From Gorillibacterium sp. (lineage in GTDB: Bacteria; Bacillota; Bacilli; Paenibacillales; NBRC-103111), in assembly GCA_014380705.1 (NCBI GenBank), contig JACMJI010000264.1:1-7696 (forward strand): a stretch of 7,696 nt of DNA, given 5' to 3'. The stretch's first letter is position 1; each line of letters begins with the position of its first letter. A program made the translations under genes and the position numbers. Below the pieces are notes generated by a model that ran no database searches, had not been told where the DNA came from, and saw only the letters and a program-made list of their open reading frames with translations. Shown piece by piece: positions 1 to 5,199 of the stretch.

Positions 1-318
1 CTTACTGCAGAGGGTACAATGATTGAGGAAGTAGCCATTGGCAACGGGTCGGTAGATGCCATTTATAAAGCAATAGATCGTGCAATTGGCGAAAGCGTTG
101 AGTTGCAGGATTATAACATTCAGTCTGTGACCGATGGTAAAGATGCACTTGGTGAAGTGAGTGTCGTGCTTGCACAGAATGGCCTATCCGTAAAAGGCCG
201 TGGTGTCAGCACCGATATTCTGGAAGCGAGCGCCCGGGCCTATGTAGATTCGATTAATCGCTTAATCGACAAACGCAAAACATTTGACGGATCTAGACGC
301 GATGTTACTTTAATTTAA
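1..318 (+). CDS. leuA: 2-isopropylmalate synthase, C-terminal part (truncated by window edge)
   Basis: The gene is open from the first base in frame 1 and ends with TAA at 316-318, leaving 105 visible residues. They match the C-terminal regulatory domain of the LeuA family: an EEVAIGNGSVDAIYKAIDRA-type segment, then the DALGEVSV and SVKGRGVSTDILEASARAYV segments. In LeuA this domain binds leucine for feedback inhibition; the enzyme condenses acetyl-CoA with 2-oxoisovalerate in the first committed step of leucine synthesis. The catalytic TIM barrel lies outside the window. The same domain occurs in citramalate synthases and homocitrate synthase-like enzymes, but leuB directly downstream favours LeuA. 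An intrinsic terminator follows 23 bases after the stop. Confidence 0.88.
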   Translation, partial: LTAEGTMIEEVAIGNGSVDAIYKAIDRAIGESVELQDYNIQSVTDGKDALGEVSVVLAQNGLSVKGRGVSTDILEASARAYVDSINRLIDKRKTFDGSRRDVTLI

Positions 319-341
319 ACATTATTACAGCAAAAATCGAT

Positions 342-380
342 AGAGGCGCATTCGCTATTTACAGGAGAACGCCTCTTTTT
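342..380 (+). terminator. Intrinsic terminator after leuA
   Basis: Arms AGAGGCG (342-348) and CGCCTCT (370-376) pair perfectly over 7 bp. Three further pairs (TTC 351-353 with GAA 367-369) are possible past a two-base bulge. The T-run at 375-380 follows the stem directly. The site lies between leuA and leuB, so leuB probably has its own promoter or depends on read-through. Confidence 0.75.
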
Positions 381-456
381 GATGCTACCCAGCGGATTTA
401 ATAATCTTATAGGTTCTTTCTATGAAGCCAATAGAATTTATATCTTGGTCATATGG

Positions 457-498
457 TTTTTGATGTGGTACAACTGACAATAGGATACAAATCAAAAA
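457..498. repeat. Inverted repeat in the leuB leader
   Basis: TTTTTGAT (457-464) and ATCAAAAA (491-498) are perfect 8-bp inverted repeats separated by 26 bases, ending about 20 bases before the leuB ribosome binding site. The segment could be an operator or a leader-RNA hairpin. No T-box hallmark (AGGGTGGNACCGCG) and no convincing CodY box was seen here. Promoter-like hexamers nearby (TTGGTC 445-450, TACAAC 469-474) are weak. Confidence 0.3.
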
Positions 499-516
499 GC
501 TGCGGTTGGTAAATTG

Positions 517-522
517 AAGGAG
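517..522 (+). promoter_or_regulatory. Ribosome binding site fixing the leuB start
   Basis: AAGGAG lies 8 bases before the GTG at 531. It overlaps the earlier in-frame GTG at 522, which therefore cannot be the start used with this site. Confidence 0.7.
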
Positions 523-530
523 TGGTTCAG

Positions 531-1613
531 GTGGCAGATGTGAAGAAGATTGCTGTGATATCCGGAGACGGAATTGGACCGGAGGTCGTAGCGGAAGCAC
601 AAAAGGTAATTGCTAAAACCGAAGAAGTATTTGGCTATCCTTTTGAATTTGAGTATGGATTATTTGGCGGAATCGCCATAGATCAATGTGGGACACCCCT
701 TCCTGAGGATACACTTGCGATGTGTCAACGCGCAGACGCTGTCCTGCTTGGAGCAGTAGGAGGACCACAATGGGATAACAACCCGAAGGAATTGCGTCCG
801 GAAACAGGGCTGTTAGGCATCCGCAAGGCACTTGGACTATTCTCAAATATTCGTCCCGCCGTTGTTTTTGACTGTTTGAAGGATGCGTCTACTCTCAAGC
901 CCGAAGTATTAGAGGGTACAGATCTAATCGTTGTACGCGAGCTGACTGGCGGCATTTATTTTGGCGATAAGCTGCGACGCGTTGGACCCAATGGACCAGA
1001 AGCTATGGATACTTGCGTATATAGTGTGATGGAGGTTGAGCGTATTGCTCGTCAGGCTTTCGAGATTGCTAGGACTCGCCGCAAGAAGCTAGCTTCGGTA
1101 GACAAGGCAAATGTGCTTGAGACCTCCCGATTGTGGCGGGAGACGGTCATTCGTGTAGCCGAGGAATACCCCGATGTAGAATTAGAGCATGTGCTAGTAG
1201 ACAATTGCGCGATGCAGCTTTTACGTCGCCCTTCAAGCTTTGATGTTATTGTCACGGAGAACATGTTTGGTGACATTCTAAGTGATGAGGCGGCTATGCT
1301 GACTGGTTCAATTGGGATGCTGTCATCCGCTTCTCTCGGAGAAGGAAGCTACGGTTTATACGAGCCCGTGCACGGCTCCGCTCCTGATATTGCTGGACAA
1401 GGAATTGCAAATCCAGTCGCAACGATTCTTTCAGTGGCCTTGATGTTTCGGTTAACCTTCGGCTATCACGATGCAGCAGATGCGATTGAGCGGGCTGTTA
1501 AAGAAGTGCTTGATGCAGGCCATCGTACAGGAGATATAGCGGTTGATAAGAGTAAAGCCATCGGTACAATAGAGATGGGTAATCTAATCGTGGCTGCCAT
1601 TCGTAAAGGTTAA
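531..1613 (+). CDS. leuB: 3-isopropylmalate dehydrogenase
   Basis: LeuB catalyses NAD-dependent oxidation and decarboxylation of 3-isopropylmalate to 2-oxoisocaproate, the third step of leucine synthesis, in the cytoplasm. From the GTG at 531 the protein has 360 residues, normal for the family. The N-terminus reads [16 protein letters not shown]. Residues matching the known LeuB active site, with near-family spacing, are Arg98, Arg108, Arg136, Tyr143, Lys192, Asp224, Asp248 and Asp252; the last two lie in the metal-binding [15 protein letters not shown] signature. The NAD-binding loop [19 protein letters not shown] is intact. An in-frame GTG at 522 would add three residues but overlaps the Shine-Dalgarno site. 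leuC and leuD do not follow: a terminator and an unrelated peroxiredoxin gene come next. Confidence 0.97.
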   Translation: MADVKKIAVISGDGIGPEVVAEAQKVIAKTEEVFGYPFEFEYGLFGGIAIDQCGTPLPEDTLAMCQRADAVLLGAVGGPQWDNNPKELRPETGLLGIRKALGLFSNIRPAVVFDCLKDASTLKPEVLEGTDLIVVRELTGGIYFGDKLRRVGPNGPEAMDTCVYSVMEVERIARQAFEIARTRRKKLASVDKANVLETSRLWRETVIRVAEEYPDVELEHVLVDNCAMQLLRRPSSFDVIVTENMFGDILSDEAAMLTGSIGMLSSASLGEGSYGLYEPVHGSAPDIAGQGIANPVATILSVALMFRLTFGYHDAADAIERAVKEVLDAGHRTGDIAVDKSKAIGTIEMGNLIVAAIRKG

Positions 1614-1624
1614 TTGTAGTAATA

Positions 1625-1673
1625 AATAGCAGCGCCCCCGGGAACTCCCCGATGGCTCTGCTATTATCTTTTT
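1625..1673 (+). terminator. Intrinsic terminator after leuB
   Basis: AATAGCAGCGCC (1625-1636) pairs with GGCTCTGCTATT (1654-1665), a 12-bp stem with one mismatch and a 17-base loop. It is followed by ATC and a T-run at 1669-1673, and begins 12 bases after the leuB stop. Confidence 0.88.
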
Positions 1674-1710
1674 AAGGGAAAGACTGAAAAAGTAAAGTCA
1701 TTCACGTTTT

Positions 1711-1725
1711 ATACAATAATTATAA
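1711..1725. promoter_or_regulatory. PerR-box-like operator upstream of the peroxiredoxin gene
   Basis: ATACAATAATTATAA matches the PerR box of Bacillus (TTATAATNATTATAA) at 12 of 14 defined positions. One half-site, ATTATAA, is exact and recurs at 1736-1742. PerR is the peroxide-sensing repressor of peroxidase genes in Bacillota, which fits the gene downstream. The surrounding DNA is very AT-rich, so a chance match is possible, and the site lies about 30 bp upstream of the best promoter rather than over it. Confidence 0.4.
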
Positions 1726-1753
1726 TTACTATTAAATTATAATCTTGATAATC

Positions 1754-1782
1754 TTGACTTTGAATTTGGCCAATGTTACGAT
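1754..1782 (+). promoter_or_regulatory. Probable sigma-A promoter of the peroxiredoxin gene
   Basis: TTGACT (1754-1759) is separated by 17 bases from TACGAT (1777-1782). Transcription would start near 1789, leaving a leader of about 90 bases. The -35 box overlaps the second copy of a direct repeat, AATCTTGA (1741-1748 and 1750-1757). Confidence 0.5.
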
Positions 1783-1881
1783 TCATCTTGTGAACTTCAT
1801 TATCGTTTCCTGGGGCAGGATTTACATAAATCAACCTGTTTTATCCCTTCAGGCAACTCAAATTAAAGGAGGAATTGTAAC

Positions 1882-2421
1882 ATGGCAGAACGTCTCGTAG
1901 GTAAACAAGCACCTTTTTTCAAATTAGAAACAGCATTAGGGAATGGTGAAGGTTTTGGCAGCGCCTCGTTAACCGACTACACAGGCAAATGGCTAGTACT
2001 CTTCTTCTACCCGCTCGACTTTACCTTTGTATGCCCAACTGAAATCACGGCTCTTAGTGATGCTGTAGAAGAATTTAAGAACTTAAAAACTGAGGTTCTG
2101 GGCGTAAGTATAGACAGTATTCACGCGCACAAAGCTTGGATTAATGCTCATCGCAACGATGGTGGACTTGGTAAGATCAACTTCCCGCTCGGCGCTGACC
2201 TGACCCATTCTGTATCCCGAGACTATGGTGTCCTTATTGAAGAAGAAGGAATCGCTTTGCGTGGACTCTTCATTATCAATCCAGAAGGCGAATTGAAATA
2301 CCAAGTCGTTAACCACAATGATGTTGGACGCAGCGTTGAAGAAACCTTGCGTGTACTTCAAGCCCTGCAGACGGGCGGCTTATGCCCAATGAACTGGAAA
2401 CCGGGTCAAAAAAACCTTTAG
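1882..2421 (+). CDS. ykuU: Typical 2-Cys peroxiredoxin (AhpC/TSA family, YkuU-like)
   Basis: This thiol peroxidase reduces hydrogen peroxide and organic hydroperoxides in the cytoplasm; its electron donor, probably thioredoxin or an AhpF-like reductase, is not encoded here. The 179 residues closely resemble Bacillus subtilis YkuU as I recall it. The peroxidatic Cys51 lies in FYPLDFTFVCPTE, Arg127 is the conserved active-site arginine (ALRGLFIINPEG), and the resolving Cys168 lies in GGLCPMNWKPGQK. A GGLG motif at 94-97 is present, but the C-terminal YF motif of peroxide-sensitive eukaryotic forms is absent, so resistance to overoxidation is expected. AAAGGAGG (1865-1872) precedes the ATG by 9 bases. 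Flanking terminators and an upstream PerR-like site indicate a single-gene, peroxide-inducible unit. Confidence 0.95.
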   Translation: MAERLVGKQAPFFKLETALGNGEGFGSASLTDYTGKWLVLFFYPLDFTFVCPTEITALSDAVEEFKNLKTEVLGVSIDSIHAHKAWINAHRNDGGLGKINFPLGADLTHSVSRDYGVLIEEEGIALRGLFIINPEGELKYQVVNHNDVGRSVEETLRVLQALQTGGLCPMNWKPGQKNL

Positions 2422-2476
2422 TTAGTCCTCCGCACTCGGGCTTTGAATTCATTGAAACATGAATATAACAAGAACA

Positions 2477-2521
2477 ACCCCTACAACAGCGCTTAGGCCG
2501 ATATTGTAGGGGTATTTTTTT
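2477..2521 (+). terminator. Intrinsic terminator after the peroxiredoxin gene
   Basis: ACCCCTACAA (2477-2486) pairs perfectly with TTGTAGGGGT (2504-2513) over 10 bp. A run of seven T (2515-2521) follows after one A. Confidence 0.92.
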
Positions 2522-2568
2522 ATTCTCTACCGTATTTCAATCTATAGTTGAATCCATTCTCGCTAATT

Positions 2569-2596
2569 TTTCTATATTTTTATAAAAATATAGAAA
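2569..2596. repeat. 28-bp perfect AT-rich palindrome
   Basis: The left arm TTTCTATATTTTTA (2569-2582) is the exact reverse complement of the right arm at 2583-2596, with no spacer. It lies about 105 bp upstream of the start codon at 2701 and downstream of the peroxiredoxin terminator. A dimeric repressor site is possible; as an RNA, the zero-base centre would need to open into a loop. No T-run typical of a terminator follows it. Confidence 0.85.
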
Positions 2597-2700
2597 TATT
2601 GCTCAAAGCTTATTCAAACCGCCTATAAGTGGATAAATTAATAGTAAGAACAATTATTAGAAAATGATTAAAAAAAATTGAGCATGAGGAGGGGAACTCC

Positions 2701-3120
2701 ATGAGTTTTTGCTGCGGCGCCGGTATGATCGGAAGAAAAGGAACCCTAAAGCACCTTCATACTAGTATTCATAATGTACCTACCCTATTTTGTCCCGTCT
2801 GCAAGCGTACGGAGGTGCATTATTTGATCCGAAGTGAATTTGAGATCCTAGCTGAGTATGCCACGGGAGACGGAACCCCTGAAATAAATTTTATGGATTA
2901 TGTTCAAGGCAGAAAATCAAATGAACTATTCGAGAACTGTATCAACACTGAAAAAGATGACCCAATGGATCTTATAGAGAATCAGATTGATATGTCACTT
3001 GACCTGCTCTCTGTAGCGAAGGAACTTCGGGATGAAGAGTGGGGAACTATACTAAAGATTCGTTTGAAATCACTCAGCCAACAAAGGGAAGTTCTCAGCG
3101 AAAGAAGAATTTCAGGTTGA
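2701..3120 (+). CDS. Small putative zinc-ribbon protein of unknown function
   Basis: I do not recognise this 139-residue protein as a named family. The N-terminal part carries Cys4-Cys5 and a CPVC pair (Cys31, Cys34), with PTLFCPVC resembling the second knuckle of YgiT-type zinc ribbons, so a single metal site is plausible. Residues 37-70 look like a beta/alpha segment. Residues 85-135 are charged and probably helical; an IDMSL stretch near 96-100 faintly recalls the IDEAL domain of Bacillota, but the match is weak. No signal peptide or membrane segment is visible. The start is secure: GAGGAGGGG (2686-2694) lies 6 bases before the ATG. It appears to be transcribed alone, with a candidate terminator before the next gene. 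Confidence 0.8.
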   Translation: MSFCCGAGMIGRKGTLKHLHTSIHNVPTLFCPVCKRTEVHYLIRSEFEILAEYATGDGTPEINFMDYVQGRKSNELFENCINTEKDDPMDLIENQIDMSLDLLSVAKELRDEEWGTILKIRLKSLSQQREVLSERRISG

Positions 3121-3173
3121 GAGGTAGGTTAACAGGAGCTTTTTTTTCAAACTTATTGAACCATGTGAAGATC

Positions 3174-3213
3174 ATCCTTAGGGGCAAGAAACCGAGGGAG
3201 GATCTCTTTTTTT
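3174..3213 (+). terminator. Weak intrinsic terminator candidate before the sigI-like gene
   Basis: ATCCTT (3174-3179) can pair with GAGGAT (3198-3203), six pairs including one G-U, with an 18-base loop. A run of seven T occupies 3207-3213. The stem is short, so termination may be inefficient. It would close the transcript of the zinc-ribbon gene just before the next promoter. Confidence 0.4.
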
Positions 3214-3220
3214 GCACTTG

Positions 3221-3229
3221 TGGTATAAT
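3221..3229 (+). promoter_or_regulatory. Extended -10 promoter of the sigI-like/rsgI operon
   Basis: TGGTATAAT combines a perfect TATAAT (3224-3229) with the TG of an extended -10 element. No good -35 box lies 16-18 bases upstream (GATCTC at 17). Initiation near 3236 would leave a leader of about 38 bases. The SigI-type -35 motif (ACCCCC) reported for autoregulated sigI operons is not seen here, so expression is probably driven by the housekeeping sigma factor. Confidence 0.6.
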
Positions 3230-3273
3230 GTCGAAAGAGTTCATCAGATAACAGTTATGTGAGGTGAAATTGA

Positions 3274-3717
3274 TTGATTCTCGACATGTTCAAACGATTT
3301 TTGGGGCAAGCCCCTACAGTACTTTCTACAGATGAAGCTGTACATACCTCTGGATCTATTCCAGTTCAAAAAAATCAGATCGCAACGAAAGAGCGTCAAG
3401 AGGAAATGATAGACTTGGAACGTGTATTTCGTGAATTCGGAATAGGTCTGGACCATCTTATCAAGTCTACACCCCCGCATATAAATTTACGTCTACGCTT
3501 AATAAAAGCTAGTCAGCAGTTGGCACAGGATGCCGAGATTATGCGAGAACTAATAAAGCTTAAGCATCTTCCCGTTGACGAATTTGCCCAAAGATCAGGC
3601 CTTTCTCGTAAAATCACCAAGCAGCACAGCAAGTACTTGATTAGTATTGCATTAATCTATTACGGCCCTTATCCAAACATTCGCCAGTACCTCCAGACCG
3701 ATATTCCACAGAAATGA
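3274..3717 (+). CDS. SigI C-terminal-domain protein lacking the sigma-2 domain
   Basis: Residues 41-142 align well with the C-terminal domain of SigI as I recall the B. subtilis protein. Shared features are RQEEMIDLERVFREFGI (query), the KSTPPH segment where SigI has NSPKH, LPVDEF...LSRK, then KYLISIALI and GPYPNIRQYL. SigI proteins are about 250 residues; this one has 147. Residues 1-24 (MILDMFKRFLGQ onward) resemble the short N-terminal lead of SigI. The roughly 100-residue sigma-2 domain, which binds core RNA polymerase and the -10 element, is absent and replaced by a hinge at 25-40. The start is TTG at 3274, with GAGGTGA (3261-3267) 6 bases upstream and an in-frame TGA at 3271; ATG 3286 is an alternative. 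In SigI/RsgI pairs the anti-sigma domain binds this C-terminal domain, so binding to the adjacent RsgI is likely. It could be a decoy, half of a split sigma factor, or a remnant; it should not act as a sigma factor alone. Confidence 0.82.
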   Translation: MILDMFKRFLGQAPTVLSTDEAVHTSGSIPVQKNQIATKERQEEMIDLERVFREFGIGLDHLIKSTPPHINLRLRLIKASQQLAQDAEIMRELIKLKHLPVDEFAQRSGLSRKITKQHSKYLISIALIYYGPYPNIRQYLQTDIPQK

Positions 3718-3727
3718 GCGTGGCTCG

Positions 3728-5155
3728 ATGAATAAAGGCATTGTTATGAAGAAAAAAGCCAAAACTTTCGTCATTATTACACCAAATGGTGAGTATAGAG
3801 AAATAGCTAAAGGCAAACACGATTATCAGATCGGTGAACAGATCACGTTCAAAAAATCTGATGCGCGAGATCGGGACGAACTAACATTAATCTCTCTTTG
3901 CACTTCTTTAATAGTAGCCATTTTGCTCACCGCTATTATATTTGGTGGATTTAATAGGTTGACTAACTGGTTTGCTAATGGCAAAGTAGTGGCGTTTGTA
4001 ACGTTGGACATTAACCCCAGTATTGAAATTGGAATTGATAAACTAGAAAAGGTTCAAAAAGTAGAAGGATTAAATGAAGAGGGTACTAAACTTATAAAGG
4101 GATTGAAATATAAGAATAAACCACTAAATGATCTGGTCGATAAGCTTTTTGCTCTAGCAGAACCCTCTTACCTATCTAAAGGAAAGGTAGATATTGTACT
4201 TACGACAACAACGATAAAGGAGAGTCGTCTGTCTGATACCCTCTTAGCAGATGGCCTAAAGGGAAAAGTTACAGCCTACCTCGCCCTCAATCATGCTGCA
4301 AACACGGATGATTTTAAGGTAGCCGCATTTGCCGTTTCCCCCGAGCTTCGTGAAGCCGCGCGGGAGGAAGGGTTGTCAGCAGGCAAGTATGCTGCTTTAC
4401 TTGTGGCAAAAAGCATAGGATATGAGGTTACACTAGCGGAGTTTAAAGTAGACTCCATTACAGTTATTGCCAAGGGTTTTCCAGGGCTAGCAGCTGTTCT
4501 GCTTGATGAATCTTTGGCTAGGGATGATTTAACAGAACTACTGAAGGAAGAGAAAAGTGGAGAGCTAACAGGGTTAAATGGTCAGAAGGCTAATGAAGAA
4601 GCAACCGATTCTAGTGATCATGTTAGCCCGAGTGCAGATTGGAATGGTCAAATTTCTGATAAGGACTGGGAAACCAATACGTCGGGTGAAGCGAAGCAAT
4701 CAACCAAACCGACGGAGCAACCGAAGCCAAAACCGACTCCAACGAGCACCCCAAGTGTGGAATTAACTTCACCTTCTCCGTCTCCTTCGGTAACACCAGA
4801 TTCCGGAACGAGCAATGGCAGCAGCGGATCGAACAGTGGAGGTACAGAAACGGATGATACTGGCAATACTGGAGAAGCAGAGAATACAAGCGGGAACAGT
4901 GGAATCGGCGGGAATCAAGGAAATGACCAATTAACGCCAACACCAACTGCAACGCCAACATCAACTGCAACATCAACATCAACTGCAACATCAACTGCAA
5001 CATCAACTGCAACGCCAAAACCAACGGTAACACCAACGCCAACTCCAAAGCCAAAGCCGAGACAGACGCAAGCTTCTGCGCCAACTTCAAATGGAAGTGA
5101 ACAGCCAAATGCATCTGACAACTCAGAGGAGGACTGTAGTTGGTTAGATTGTTAA
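3728..5155 (+). CDS. rsgI: RsgI-type transmembrane anti-sigma-I factor
   Basis: The 475 residues follow the RsgI plan. Residues 1-45 form the cytoplasmic anti-sigma domain (MNKGIVM...VIITPNGEY...YQIGEQITF). Residues 52-74 are one membrane helix, giving an outside C-terminus. Residues 86-265 form the extracellular juxtamembrane and middle region, with VTLDINPSIEIGI containing the Asn96-Pro97 bond where family members self-cleave. A Ser/Gly/Asn/Thr/Pro-rich stalk spans roughly 280-460. In the family, release of the cleaved ectodomain followed by intramembrane proteolysis frees SigI. Clostridial RsgIs end in carbohydrate-binding domains; here the chain ends EEDCSWLDC with no recognisable sensor. 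The ATG at 3728 gives the family-like N-terminus but has a poor Shine-Dalgarno site 10 bases after the upstream stop, suggesting translational coupling. ATG 3746 has AAAGG 7 bases upstream but would lose family-conserved residues. Confidence 0.92.
   Translation: MNKGIVMKKKAKTFVIITPNGEYREIAKGKHDYQIGEQITFKKSDARDRDELTLISLCTSLIVAILLTAIIFGGFNRLTNWFANGKVVAFVTLDINPSIEIGIDKLEKVQKVEGLNEEGTKLIKGLKYKNKPLNDLVDKLFALAEPSYLSKGKVDIVLTTTTIKESRLSDTLLADGLKGKVTAYLALNHAANTDDFKVAAFAVSPELREAAREEGLSAGKYAALLVAKSIGYEVTLAEFKVDSITVIAKGFPGLAAVLLDESLARDDLTELLKEEKSGELTGLNGQKANEEATDSSDHVSPSADWNGQISDKDWETNTSGEAKQSTKPTEQPKPKPTPTSTPSVELTSPSPSPSVTPDSGTSNGSSGSNSGGTETDDTGNTGEAENTSGNSGIGGNQGNDQLTPTPTATPTSTATSTSTATSTATSTATPKPTVTPTPTPKPKPRQTQASAPTSNGSEQPNASDNSEEDCSWLDC
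4958..5011 (+). repeat. 12-bp tandem repeat encoding a Thr/Ser/Ala stalk
   Basis: The unit ACATCAACTGCA occurs at 4958-4969 and three times in perfect tandem at 4976-5011, with a half unit ACATCA at 4970-4975. Related hexamers (ACGCCA, ACACCA) extend the pattern from about 4933 to 5050. The units read Thr-Ser-Thr-Ala. Because 12 and 6 are multiples of three, slippage would change stalk length without breaking the frame. Confidence 0.93.
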
Positions 5156-5157
5156 AT

Positions 5158-5192
5158 ATCCCTCCACTTCGTTAGATTTAAATGAAAGGGAT
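5158..5192 (+). promoter_or_regulatory. Ribosome binding site of the oxidoreductase gene, with possible sequestering stem
   Basis: AAAGGG (5185-5190) is the only good Shine-Dalgarno site. It is 9 bases before TTG 5200, directly abuts ATG 5191 and lies downstream of ATG 5182, so TTG 5200 fits best. AGGGAT (5187-5192) is the reverse complement of ATCCCT (5158-5163), so a 6-bp stem could mask the site. The stem is short and its 23-base loop is long, so the structural part is tentative. Confidence 0.4.
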
Positions 5193-5199
5193 GAGCTAT

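Noticed and set aside
319..530. T-box riboswitch or CodY box before leuB
   Set aside because: The conserved T-box sequence is absent, and no segment is close to AATTTTCNGAAAATT.
3232..3235. CGAA just after TATAAT, considered as a SigI -10 element
   Set aside because: No ACCCCC-like -35 lies at a suitable distance; the extended -10 TATAAT explains the site better.
3039..3251. A 70-codon + strand open frame overlapping the zinc-ribbon gene end, considered as a missing sigma-2 fragment
   Set aside because: Its translation has no sigma-2 features, its start has no good ribosome site, and it runs through the terminator and promoter elements.
3471..3494. ACCCCC followed by CGTC, considered as a SigI-type promoter
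   Set aside because: It lies inside the SigI-like coding region (encoding the Pro-Pro-His segment), the spacing is short, and the -10 element does not match CGAA.
4623..5121. Long minus-strand open frames rich in Val/Ala/Gly or Leu opposite the rsgI stalk
   Set aside because: They are antisense readings of the low-complexity Thr/Pro repeat, with no ribosome site and no recognisable domain.
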